Assembly (NCBI GenBank): GCA_019096065.1
Contig: JAGUCH010000002.1
Span: 4,166,501-4,230,500 of the forward strand
Reading direction: 5' to 3'
From: Paracyclopina nana
Taxonomy: Eukaryota; Arthropoda; Copepoda; Cyclopoida; Cyclopettidae
DNA: 64,000 nt
Part shown: piece by piece, positions 43,938 to 56,669 of the stretch
Position numbering within the stretch: position 1 is the first letter of the stretch
Layout: the number at the start of each line of letters is the position of its first letter
The notes under the pieces: generated by a model
The model's database searches: none
The model's input: only the letters and a program-made list of their open reading frames with translations
What the model was told of the DNA's origin: nothing
Position numbers and translations under genes: made by a program

Positions 43938-46900
43938 TTAACGCGATGGAGTATTTCTCTTCTCAATTGCTGACTCCATTTCTGAACCATTATCCTGAAA
44001 GGTAAAAAAATATGTTGGCTTCAAGGCAAAGCTGTAAATTTTTATCGGGTCTTTGTCTTTTTTGGAAATTTCTCTGTTAGGAGCAGATATTTGTGATGAT
44101 TGTTTGTGCTGCTGCAAGTGCCAAGGGCGTGAAAGTAGTTTGACACCAAATCTGTGCCATGTCAGGGTAACATTTTTCTGCTGCAACAACTGCCTTGCGA
44201 ACGTGCTTTAAAAACGAGACTTTCTATCAGTTATGTAAACAATAAGTCGGAGGAAGAGAGAAATTTCTTTGGAGCTGACCAAAGAAGGAGGCAAAATTTA
44301 CCTGGCCCTGGACTGAAATTCCCTTCATCCGTTGATCAATTGTGATGTATTGCTTGATGAGTCTGGCAATTTCGTTGGCTTGCTCAGTCTGGATCCGGGT
44401 GATTCGCTGTTGCATTAAATTACCACACTTCATGTCCAAAAATAGGGTGCCATCATCAGTTTGGACCCGCCTTGTTGAGATCACCTCGGTGAAAGGGTAA
44501 TGCAGCAAGGTTTCGTGAGTGATCAAGTCGAGGAAACTCACTCCATTTTTGTTCAGAGCCAAAATGTGCTCGGAACCTTCTCGAGGGTCTCCATCTCTGC
44601 GAACCTGTTTTTTAAAGCGAAAATCAGTGTATACCAAGCCAAGTCTCATGTTCACGTTTAGAAACTTACTGCAAAGAAGCTCGACCCAAAGAGTGGCCAC
44701 ACTGACAAAATCTCCAGAACTTGAGCCTTTGCCTGGCTAGGCGACAAATCATGGATCTCTTCCCAGCTTCCCTGGACCTGAAAATATTTTATTTTGACTT
44801 GAACTGAATAGCTTGCCATTTTTCAATGCTTACCATGTTGACCCATTGAGGTGGTTTTATATCCTTTGCAGACAGAGCTGGCTTGGGCAACAGGAACTTT
44901 GTTTCTTTGATGCTTGGCTTTTGGTCCATATCTGCTGCTCTATGGAGCAAAGCTGCCACTTTGGCAATGTCATAGACCACATCCTGCTCAAGCTGTTCTC
45001 CTGGCATGATGAGCAGCAAACCCTCCAAGTAATCTGGAGCAATCTGGTTGAAGACCACCTCAATGTAGAGAGTGTTTTCCAGCCTCAAAGCATAATGCCA
45101 CACAGATCTAATTGGAAAAATGAAAAATTGTGTCATATGCATCACATGATTTAGGCAATACCTGCAGAATATCAAATAATAGATTGCCCCATCCCTCTGC
45201 AGCTCTGTTGTGACATCCAAAATGTAATGATCCTTAGCCAGTGGAACGGTGAAGGTTTCTCCCTCTACAATGCAGTAGAGGGAGAATTCCTCCCTCTCAT
45301 TAGGGGTGTCCACTCCAATTACATTGCATAGCTCATCAATGATGTCTTCCACCACAGTGGTAGATTTGGTGTTGATGATCCTCTCGGTTCCACCTGGCAA
45401 CCTATAGATTTGTCTCTTGGAATTCCTGCCTGCACTGATGGCTGTGATCTCCTCAATGGAAGGCACATTCTTTCTTCCCTTGTACTTGAAAGTTTTCCTC
45501 AAATTGTGCAAGCAAACCAAAGCAGTTCCATGATAGGCTCTTCTCTTGTCATAGGCTGAAGTCTCAAGATATTTGAACAAGTAAGGCTTGAGAACCTCAG
45601 AACAATTGAAGTAAGCCGCAATGATGGAGAAGAGCCTCCACCCCTTTTGGCAAGAGTCCTTATTTAATAATTGTCATTGGTTATTATTTTTTTAATAATC
45701 TACTTTGAGATTCGTCTTACTGGAGCTCCTGATTTATTGTTGGTGGTCTGCTTCATAATTTGGCAATAGACTTCGTCTCTTAGGGCCTCGAACTTGTGGC
45801 AGTACATCAAAATGGTATTGACACAGTCCACTTCATGCTGATTCTTTAGCAGCCCCAAGTCACCCATGTATCTCATGATGCTGGCAAAACATTCTAGAGC
45901 CATTTTGTTAAGCTCAGGAGGCTCCAACCTCAAAAGTGAGTTCTACAGTGAAAAGAAATGTATGTCATTGGAGGGTGCTACTCTGTAAGGTAAGTGCAAA
46001 ACGAGCTCACATTGATCATTCTATCTGTCCACTTGACCATATCAATCCTGTCTTTCCAGGTCCAATCAGTCTCACTGGCACCAGACTTTTTCTTCTTGCT
46101 GGCCTTTTTCCCCTTTTCCTTGCCCAATGAGCCATTGGGGTCATTTTCAAGTTGCTCAAATTTGTCCCTACCCTCTCTGAAGTATCTCATGGCAAATTCG
46201 AGCAAGGGATGTTTTCCATCATTGGCCACATTGGCAGCAGAGGCGGATACTTCAGATAAGTCATCTTCACCTGAAGGCCTTCCGCCAGCGAACCTGCTTG
46301 AGTCCCAAGTGTCACCCTGTCCAGGATCATATTCAGGATCAAGTGGACTTTGACTTCCCCTGTTGTTATTGGCCTCATTGTGAGATTGATAATGATCTCT
46401 GTAAGAGGATCTTGTAACATTGGTAATGACCCTCATTTCTCTCCTGATTGCTTGAGGGCTCATTCTTTCCACAAAATCAGAAGGAAACAAGCCGTATTTG
46501 CCGTCTTTGATTCCGTACAACCAGCCCTAAGTTTTGATACATTATTAATGAAGACAATTTTCAAATGTTTAGACAAGCTTGGTAAATTTACCTTTTCAGT
46601 GTAGGCGTCGTGCTTTGGCACCACAGCAATGATTTCACCCTTCTTGAACGTCAATGCACTCTCGTCTTTGCTTGAGAACTCCGCTAGAGCCTTTACATAG
46701 TCGTACTGACCAGAGTTGGCTTCAATGAGATACTGATTGATCAGATCGCGTATTTGTCCTACATGAAAAGTAATTACTGATGTGTTCTGTTATGTCACCA
46801 CGGCATCTTTAAGATGCAACTGAAACATGTATGCGACATTAAGCGGACTTGCTTGGTTTTGTGGTCAAGCAATTTTGTGGAAACGAATCCGTTTTTGGCT

Positions 46901-49900
46901 AAGTAAGGCGGAATTGTTGGAGTAAGATGAATGCTATTTTTTCAATGAAGGAACTTACGCTCCGATCACAATATTTGCAAAACCAAATAGTTGAAGTGAA
47001 AACCAAGTATACATTCTTCATACCTGCTTTGTTAGTGGTCACCACAACCCTTCCGCCAGTGTGCATAGCCAATTGAAGGCCTGAGTTTTTCACTGTGCTC
47101 ACTTCTCCAATATCTTCAAAGGTGTAAGTCTCCAGCACCTACAAAAGTCAGATCTGTTATAGCACTGAGCGAAAGTTGTGCGTTTCACGCTTAGTGGTGA
47201 TGATAAAGTTGCGCAAAATATAGTATTTTTGCCTCTAATTGATCTATTTTGATGCGTCGCTTTTCATCTATACCTCCAACTAACTGCTGACGCAATTTAT
47301 GACGTTGACATTTTTCTCACACACTCTCTACGTTTTTAATGTTTCCTCATTGTTGCCTTGCTTCTTTTTGCAAGTGTGTCTTGAAAATCATGCACCGAGG
47401 GGATCAAGTGTCTTGTAATATTTACTTTGAAGGTTAAAATTGTGCTGGTTCACATGTGCTGGTCATATTTTTTAAATTGCATTAGTGTCAAGCCAAATGT
47501 CAAATCAATTTTCAATTTGCCATTTTTGTGTCACAATGTGGAAGCTTGGCAAAAATTAATTCAAACAAGAGGACATGCTACTTTTTAATATACAGTAGAT
47601 TGAACAACAATTCTACCTTGTGCACCTGAGTTTCGGAAAAAAATTGTATACCTGCAAATAATCTGTAGGCAAAGATTTTTCCCTCCTCACTAATCTGATT
47701 CCACTGTGGGAAATGGCCAAATATTGCATGTCTTCTGAATCTTGACCGGAAGTTACTGGGTACAGCCTTGCAAAGTAGGTTGGGAACTCTTTTGCAACTT
47801 CTATGATATTCTTCTTAGTGCTGAGCTTGTGCTGGCCACTAAAGATGTTCTTGAGGTTGATGTTGTACTCATCTAACAAAGTCTTCATCCTTGATCGGTC
47901 ATTGGAGTCCAGCCTGATGCAAAGGGGACTGAAAACATCAGTGACAATCTGACAGAAAATCAAATTGATTGCTAAGGGTGAGTGGACAGTCTCGGAGGGA
48001 GAGAAGACTTCCTTTCTGATCTTCAGTGTCCAAGGGACTCGGTTGTAGGTGAGGAATGATTGAGTGTTCGGTGGGTGCAAGGTTGTCTTGGTTTCTTCAA
48101 GAGCTTGGTAATCATCCTCGTCAACTAGGATTGGTGGCCTATCATCAATAGGCTGGAGAAATTCAGAGGACTCCTCCAAGTCATACTTGTCTGCGAGGTC
48201 ATTGTAAGAGGCGGATTCTTGTCTTTCCATGTTTCTGCTTGAGATCTCTTGTTCCAGCGAAGGCTTGATTGGAGGTGGTGGTTGGTGTCCTCTAGGATCA
48301 GGAAGAGAGCCATCTAGGGATTTAAAGTATCATTAAGGATCTCTATTCATCAAAAATACTTTAGTGCAAATAATGACCTGGTGAATAGACACTACTGTCA
48401 GGTGATTCTGACCCTTTCCTAAGAGACTTTGAGAAGGGTTTCATTAAATTGCTGAGTGCAGCCACACCTGGCAAGCCTCCAGGTGGAGGTGGAGGTGGTA
48501 AAGGAATGTGTCCAGCTGTGGGGGCACCGTTTTTCTTAGGTGCCTCTGGAATTTGTAGTGATTTGTGCACTTCATCAACTGTGTCCCATTTTTTCAGTTT
48601 GCCTTTTGAAAGAGTGCAAAAAAGAGAAAAGATAAGAGGTAGGCGTAAGTTACCCCACAAAACAAAAAGTATGTAGTAAGTATGTAGTAAAGCCAGTTTG
48701 AAAATTTTATAAAGTATGTATTTGCCGATCGATTTATGTAATCAAAGCGTTACGGTTCTAGCCGTATTCTTGTTCAAAAGTAGCGACTTAATATACCTAC
48801 TAAATCGGTATTTTATCTGTTTTCTTAAATTGAACTTAGTAAACTGTTCAGAGATGGCTCTGCTTGCAATTCAATAATTTGTGAAATTGTTCTAATCAAT
48901 AACTTTGAATGGTTTTAAGATTTCAAAAATCATCATTAATAGATGTTGATTAGAACAACATTAAAACTGAGTGAGTAAGTATCATGAGCCTCAGTTTTTA
49001 TACAAAAACTGAGATTTTAAGAATATTTCAATATTTTATTCTATGTAACACAATCACTATAATCCACTCTATTTTTTTAAGGTCAGAACTGTTTTTATGA
49101 CCAAAAGACTTATGTATGAAATGAGTCAATAGAGTGGAGTGAGCCTACAAATGTCAGGCTTTCAGTTTAAATTATAATATTTAGTGTGTGTATATGTAGA
49201 AAAAAAAATATATTTCTGAGTTCTGACAAAAATAAAGGAGGCAAAAAGTAACAATAAACAGCATATAAGTGTATATTTTTGGTAGATTAGAAGAGTAACA
49301 AACACAATTAAATGAGATTTAATTACACATTAAAAGTAACTTTACTATCTATTATATAGATAATATAGGCAAATAAAATAGATATGCATACCAAGAAAAA
49401 AAGTAAAAAAATACCATGATTTTAATAGTAGTAAATGTATATTCTACATATTTAATATGGGTAAACTACCTATTAGGTACAATTTTGATTTAAGTTAAGT
49501 CTTTAACAAATTAATATATTCCATTTTTTATTGTTTATATGACTTATATAGAGTGCAGAGATGATATTAGAAATGAATTTAAAAACATATCTCTAATTTT
49601 ATAAAGTATGTTTTGCCGATCGATTTATGTAATCAAAGCGTTACGGTTCTAGCCGTATTCTTGCTCAAAAGTAGCGACTTAATATACCTACTAAATCGGT
49701 ATTAAATCCCTACTACTTTTCGATTTGTTTTGTGGGGTAGGTGTGAGCTAATTCAGCTTACCTGCTCCCAATTTTTGCTCAAGAAGTTGCTTCTTGGCCT
49801 CTGCTAGTTTTCCAACTCCTTCCTCTCCTATGATGTCACTTTTCTTAGAAGCAGTAGAATTTTTCCTGCTGTTTCCACTACCCGTGACAGCCTCAAGTTT

Positions 49901-52900
49901 CTCCTTCATCTCCGAGCTCAACTTGATTTTGCCTACACTCCCACTTGCTGAGGTTGGTGACGCCTGGTAAGGCTTCATAGGAGATTGTTGGATTTGCTGG
50001 TCATCATCATTGCCCCACTCAATTCCCTGGATCTCTCCACTTGTGTCAAAGCTGTCTTGATACTGCTGTAGTTTCCCCGCTTCTTCTGTGGTTAGCTTCT
50101 TTTCACTCATTTTTCTCATTTTGAATTCAAAGAAGCCTTCAGCAGCTCCTTGCTCTCCTTGCATTTCTTCCTTCGGTGGAGGCCATCTCCACTTGCCAAT
50201 TCTAACAGTCTTGGCTCTAGTGTAAGGATCCATAGGGTTACCTCCTGATGCCATCATGGCCATCATTGCCATATCATGCTCTTCCTTAGGTGTGTTTGGG
50301 GTGCTCATGGACCTTTGTTTCATCATCTCTTGCATTTCAGGCTTTCTGCCATCCAAAATGTCACTAGCAGAAATTTTCCTGGATGCCTCCGCTGCCATGA
50401 GCAGAGTTTGTTCAGCCTGCTGTTGTTGCATCTGCTGTTGCATCTGCTGATATTGAGCCATGGGAATCATTGAAGGCATTGATGGAGTTCCCATTATAGT
50501 TGACATTGAGCTATTTGCTGATGATGTTCCTGTCATTCCACTTGTAGAAGATTGTTGGAGCAGTTGAGTTAATGCCTGATTTTGCATCATTAGCTGCTGC
50601 TGAATCTGCATATTTTGAGCAACGGCATTTTGCAAAAAGGCCTGTTGATACGCAAGCTGTTGAGTATCCATGCTTGAGGGCTGCATTGGGGGACTGGATT
50701 CTGTTCTTCCACCAGCAACTTGAGATGGAGTTGATGTTCCTTGTGGAAACTGAGGGCTCATAATTCCAGGGAAATTTGGCGCACCCTGTCCAGGCAAAGC
50801 CATTCCTGCCATGTTGTAAACTGGAACTGGCACATAAGTAAATGCCATGGCTGCACCTGCAGCTTCAGACGTTGCGCCTCCAGCAGAAGTCGGAATTGGC
50901 ATCATTAATGGTGATGTGATTGAATGAGGATTGCTGCCTCCCAAAATCGGAGTGGGCATTAGCATAGGTGGGGGTGACATAGTTGGAGAAATCATGCCTT
51001 GGATTGGCTGAAATCCAACAAAGTCTTTTGGCTTTTCTTTGCTTGGTGAGTCTTTGCCACCTTGGATGGCTTCAGCAACAGCCAGGGTTTGGCACAAGCC
51101 AGAAATATTGCTGCTTTCAGAGACATTGCTAAGCGACTCAACTTCCTCATCTTCTTCACCTCCTCTCATTGAGGCTGCCAGAGACTTGGCATCGCTCAAA
51201 CCATCATCAACAGTTTGTCCATCTAAAACAGGACTGAACAAATCATCAAGGAACTGGTCCACATCAGACGCTTGACTGGGCACTCTCACTCTCTTGATAT
51301 GAGAAGCAATTGAAGGTGCTTCAGAAGTGTCAGACATAGCTGATGATTTGATCTCTCTCCTTTTGCCTCCTGACTTGACAAATCTTGGGTTGCCATGCCT
51401 CCCCTGTTTGCCAAATTCAAGATCAAAGTCTTGGTCATTCAGCTGGTCTGATCCTGGAATGGTTTTCAAATGGTTTGCTCTACCTGATAGCAAATCAGGC
51501 TGACTGAAGTATCTGTCATTTAGAGAAGTTTTGGTGCTCAGCCCTAATTCATTGGGTATCTTGGAGTTTCCTGTTGTCTCTTGCTGATGATATCTGCTGT
51601 TCAATTTGCTGCCTGATAAGCCAAATTGATTGGCTAACAAGTTATCAAGCGATTTACTTCTAGAAGCCTGCTCCTCAAAGTATCTTTCATTTAAGACAGA
51701 CTTAGCCAGTCCAAAGGCTTCTGTGGGAGGATTTAGAGCTCTATCATGGGATCTGGCTCTGCTGCCTCTTTCCAAACCAGATAGTTTGGGGTAACTCCTA
51801 TCTGGGCTAGTCGATCTTCGATATCTAGGATCTCCACCCTCTCTTAGTAGCATTTCAGTATCAACTATTAGCGGAAGTTGTCCTTTTGAGTGGTCTATTG
51901 AGACCAAGAAGGGGTGTCTTCTTTCCTTACTTGGGAAGGCAGGAGGAAGCTCCATTTCAGAAATGGCATCCAGCACATAGTCTCCTCCATTCATATCAAT
52001 GCATTCCTCTCCATTTTCTAGTGCTATGCTCCAACCATTGAGTTCATTCTCTCCAATACCTCTGGAGTCAAGAATGGAGGCTGCAAAATGCTCTGCTACA
52101 GTGAAAGACTCCACACCACTGTGTCTTGTTTCACCATCAATACAGGTTGCTGCCAGGCTCATGGATACCTTCTTCTTATTGGATCTCCATTCTAAAATGG
52201 AAGGAGGGTAGTTCCTGTTGGTTAGTGAAGACTCTTGGTTTGAAGACATGGTCTTGAGAAGCTTCTGCTGGCACACCCACTTATAACCATCTTGCCCATG
52301 GTCCGACACATACTTGAGCAAGTACTTATTCAGCAACTTTGTAGGTGCAAATGAGGACAGACAATGAGCCATTAACAGCCACCCTCTCTCACAGTTGGCT
52401 TCATTGTCATTTTTCCATGTCTGGTTAGCCAATTGGCAGAAGATCTCATCTCTCAGTTTTTCATTGTGGATACCCTTGGCTGCGATGTAATCTGCCAGCA
52501 CTTTTTCTCGCATTCCACTCAAAGTTGTGTCATTCATGAATCTCAAGATGAGCTTGAAAATGGCCAATGACTCAAAATAATCGCTCTCCTTTTGCTTAGG
52601 CAAAAAGGGAGTCTTGATGGGCTCCCTCTTCATTTGCCACAAGTGGGACTTGAAGTAAATGTTGGCCACCTTGGAGAAGCCATAGTAGTTGATATCATGT
52701 GGCAGTTTCTTAACTGCAGGCATCATAGGTAATGGTCCGGAAATTTTGCTAAGATGCTTGTCATAGGCATTGACAGCCTCCCATGAATCCAATTTGCTCA
52801 AAATAAACGCCAGCTCAGCTGGAACCTCCAAATGGTTGACCGAGGCCACAGCTCTATTGGCAGCCTTTTGGAGGCTTCCTCTGCTTTCTTGGGAGCCAGC

Positions 52901-55462
52901 TCTGGTTTGCCTGTTCTTCTCAAGCATTTCCTTCCTTCGTTGCAGCTCAGTTTTCATTTCCCCATAGAGATTCTGCTGTTTTTTCATTCTGTAAACAGCT
53001 TGCAAGGCCACAACACCCCTTCTTACTTTGGAGTACTCCTTCCTGACCATCCAGCCTCTATAGGCAGATTGAATGACCACAGCACTCTTTTTCATCCTCT
53101 CAAACTTCCTCCTGGCCAAGTAGCCCCTGACGTGACGTTGGAGTTTCAAGACTTGAACCTCCTGAATGTCTTGCCTGTGTTTTTCCAGAATACCTTCGAG
53201 GTTTTCCCTCAAGAAAACCTTGCTTGCACCCAAGGCGTAGTCATCCCTCTCAACCCTGAAGCTTTCCAAGATGATCCTGCTTATTTCCTTTGTTGGGGCT
53301 CCCCTGATGTTGATCTTCCTGTAGTCTAGCAAGCACCTGTAGTTCTGGGCAAAAGTGAGGTACTTCATGCGAACTGGGTAGCCAGTCTTCCTGATCCTGA
53401 TAGTCTCCAACATGCCCATGTACCTGAGTTGCTCTAGAACAACTGGCATGTCAAACTTCATGGGTGTCTTGTCACCATTGGGCTTGATGCACCGAATAAA
53501 ATATGGGTGACATTGAGACAATGAGCCTAGCAGAGTGTGCAAAGACTCTTGGAACCTAGCTGACACAGTGGGTGTTCTTGGCTTCATGGTAATGAATTGA
53601 CCATTTGGCTTGTGCATGGTTCTTGTAGTTTCATTCAAGTTGTGCAAGTCCAAGAACATCTTAGAGATCAGTTTGTCCTTTGAACTGATGAGTAGTGCCA
53701 TTACGTCATACCTCAAAGTGTCCCTGTTCTTGTCAAGGAAGCTTTCAACGTTGTACCACACCTGACCAGCATAATGCTTGATACCAAACTCCATTGAAGA
53801 CATTCTCGGCCTAGAGTACAGTTCATTGAGAGCATGGTTGTAGTGGCACTTTTCAAGAAAACTCAAATCTGAAGCCTTAGGGAAGTTGGACTCATCATCC
53901 AGCAAGTGGAAAATACCGACTGGCTTCTTAGAGAGGATGTGCAATATGGGCTGGTTATCCACGTAAGGAATGGGAGTCCACTCAATCTTTTCCTTAGCGT
54001 ACTCAGCTTGCTCAGTCTTGAAAATTATCTTATTGATGAAGTAGTTGAGATTTTCATTGGCATAGTTGATGCAAAGCTGCTCAAAGCTGTTTTCGGCAAA
54101 GTCCTCAAATCCAAATAGATCCAAGATGCTGATGATGTTCTTGGCAACATTTCCTTGGAGCATTTGCTGCTGTTGTCTCCTGCTTGAAGGGCCCATGACC
54201 TTGTTCACTCTAGTGACCAGCCAAGTAAACAAGGATGAATAGAGAGCCTTCCCAATGGCATCTCTTGCGTCCAAAGCTTGATCAATGTTATGAGGCATGG
54301 TGACATTTTCATTTTTTCTCACGTCAGTCATCCTCAATGTCAAGGCCTTCTTGATGCCTGACACTGAAAGTTGGAGCAAGTGAGCAGCCCACTTTATTTC
54401 AACTTCCGATCCAATCTCCACACCTTCAAATCCATGCTTCAGTTGCTTCCTGTGGAAAAAAATGTTTCCCAGGTGCAAAATTGACGCAAGGATCTTGTAA
54501 ATGGTCTCGCATTCTTCAGTGCTGAAGCTCAGGACCTGCATCGCAGACTGAAGAGTTTCAAAGTCATCTTTGTCATTTTTGCCATCAATGGTCAAATGGC
54601 CGCCTTGGTTCAAGTAAAAGTACTTGTCTGCTGTCATCAATCCGTACTTGTCTTTTTGCTCTTTAGGCAAGCCCTCCAACAGTTCATAAAAGATGTGATA
54701 GTTTCTCTCGTCTGAAGCTTGGCTGACAATCCTGGATTTCTCGAGCAGATAGTCACTAAGCTTGGCGCCTGAGATCACTCCATCCTTGAACATGACTTGC
54801 AAATATTTGCCAAATCGAGATGCATTATCATTTCGGATGGTTTTTGCATTGCCAAAGCTTTCCAGCATGGGCAGGGATTCAAGGATTTGCTCAGTAATCA
54901 AATTCGAAGGAGATTTGTTCACAGCGGCCAAATACTGAGTCAACAATTTGGCAGTCTCTGTTTTGCCTGCTCCAGACTCGCCACTGATGATCATCACCTG
55001 AGATTGGCCATTTTTCGTTAATAGCCGATTGTAAGCGGAGGCTCCAAGGGCAAATAGGTGGGGAGGAAGAGTGCCCAGGATTTGCCCATCATATTTGTTG
55101 ACATTGTCTAGGCCATACACATCAAACATCCTCAGTGGGTTGACTGCCACCAAAATGGAGCCAATGTAGGTGTAAATGTTCTGGTTGTCATATCTGATTC
55201 TGAGGTTCCACAAAACTGAGGCCTCGTTGAGGTCAGCCATGGAAACCATGTCTTCCACGCCATTCTGACCCAGATCCTCCCTGGACTTGACGGAGCTCAA
55301 GTTGTTCAGGGTGAACGTTTTGGTCACATTGTTGATGACAGCTTGGACGGTGATCACTTGAGCTGCCCTGTGAAACTCGACCACTTCCCCTGGCAAAACG
55401 TAGCCCACGCCAGGGTCAAACCAGACCAGGTCTCCTGGCCTGAAGGCTCTCGTTAAATGCAT
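43938..55462 (-). CDS. MYO15: Unconventional myosin XV (motor-IQ-MyTH4-FERM-SH3-MyTH4-FERM)
   Basis: The ATG at 55462 opens a single exon (to about 49763) with an in-frame stop 28 bases above it, so the start is well supported. A five-codon upstream frame (MKNS) sits in the leader, which itself follows an acceptor, so a 5' UTR intron exists. Motor: P-loop GESGAGKTET at residues 161-170, switch I NDNASRFGKYLQV, switch II DLFGFEDFAENSFEQLC. Two or three IQ motifs follow (LQRHVRGYLARRKFERMKKS, VVIQSAYRGWMVRKEY). Then come a MyTH4 (YFESLAIFKLILRFMNDTTL to CERGWLLMAHCLSSFAP), a degenerate FERM-like lobe and a long Gln/Met/Pro-rich linker. Later exons give a FERM (47613-48070 region), SH3 (GWLYGIKDGKYGLFPSDFVE at about 46460-46650), a second MyTH4 and a second FERM, ending TPSR at 43938. 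Matches mammalian MYO15A and fly Myo10A. Role: actin-based cargo transport to protrusion tips. It lacks the giant N-terminal extension of MYO15A. Confidence 0.93.
48651..49739. mobile_element. DNA-transposon-like element filling a myosin XV intron
   Basis: The ends are inverted repeats: TACCCCACAAAACAAA at 48651 and its complement ending in TTTGTGGGGTA at 49739. Inside lie two direct copies of a roughly 108-base block (48705-48812 and 49597-49703; both contain gatcgatttatgtaatcaaa and acggttctagccgtattctt). There are also nested palindromes such as ctcagttttta with its complement near 48990, and ccactctat with atagagtgg (49060-49140). No coding capacity. The host intron runs from donor GTAAGCTG (49762) to an acceptor near 48605, so the element makes up almost all of it. 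Confidence 0.75.
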
Positions 55463-56669
55463 TCTGTTCCACTCGTTTTCAACTGTTCTTCATCCTTCGC
55501 CTGCAAATTCAAACAAATAGACCATAAGGTGGGCGAATAATTAAGCACGCAAGCTAACTTTTCCCATGGATTTGTGATACTGTCTGTTGCATTTTCAGAA
55601 TAGCATCTAACAAATTGTTCATGATTCAGTGATTTTGCTAGCCTCGTCGTCAATTTGATCAGCTCATATTATCTAACTCTCGGAAATGGTCCGAGCAGAT
55701 CAATGCATGATTTTTCTGCTTCCTCGATCAAAGTTCACGCTTCTAGCCAACGGAAATGCTCACCTCTAGCTCTTCTATGTGCTGGATTTGGTGTTAATCT
55801 GTCTGAAATATTGTCCACGTCTCTTGATCTGTCACAAGAGTTTAGCTGGCCATTCTGGCTGAGGAGGAGGAGGTTGGGCAATTCTCGGCTCGGCCTGGCT
55901 GACTTTGGTCGAAGGAGAACCGCGCCCAAGGTGTGCGGTGGTTCGATAGTAGTGGCAGCTTCCACCTGTGAAGGAAAACCATTCCAAAGGAAACCAGCGC
56001 TGAAGACACGAACGCCGGGCCCTGCCACCTAATCAGCCAAGGTTGCAAGAAGCAAATATACAGTGGAACTGCTCTACGCAGCTACCTCCTAACTGGATTC
56101 CAAATCTCATAAATTAAGTCAAATAAATGGCCGTAATTAATTTTTCAATTCATCAAGAGCACATCATGCTGATATCAGCATGTGGGGAAATTAAACCCAC
56201 CCCTTATTGTGGTGAGCATATAATTCTATCCACGTGAAATTTGTTTGCTAATCGAGTAGCTCAGAATCATTCGGCTCTTATTAGAGAAAATCACTGTATG
56301 TTTTGGAATGCGGCGCTCGCGCATTAAATGCCCTGTGGTTGCGCGTTCTCATCTCGCGCTCACGATATACTAGCGGCTCGTGCAAGTTAATTTCACTCGC
56401 GTAAGAAGAGGTGACCATTTTTTGGACACCCTATCCAAACCTACGCATATACTTCTTCAACCTCTGATTTTCTTTACACACAAAGTTGCGTGTTTTAATG
56501 CGTACCACTCAGCAATATGGCCTTTTGCAAGATTTATTCTGTGCCAAAATCAATCATGTTTTATGCTGTGCCAAAATCAATTTAAAACGGCCACAAATTT
56601 TGCTTCGCATAAAGAAGACAAATCAATTAGATTGCATATTATTATGCGGCAATATTTTTCCCATATTGT
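55463..56669. other. Intergenic: myosin XV leader and promoter, HGD 3' side
   Basis: A TTTGCAG acceptor at about 55501 shows that the myosin leader is spliced. A GC-richer patch at 55680-56030 is open in several frames on both strands but shows no domain; it is more likely promoter or untranslated exon. 56050-56669 is AT-rich and contains the HGD 3' UTR. Confidence 0.4.

Noticed and set aside
55655..56032. Plus- and minus-strand frames of about 100-125 codons upstream of myosin XV
   Set aside because: A GC-richer promoter or leader patch gives open frames on both strands; no domain or leader fits.
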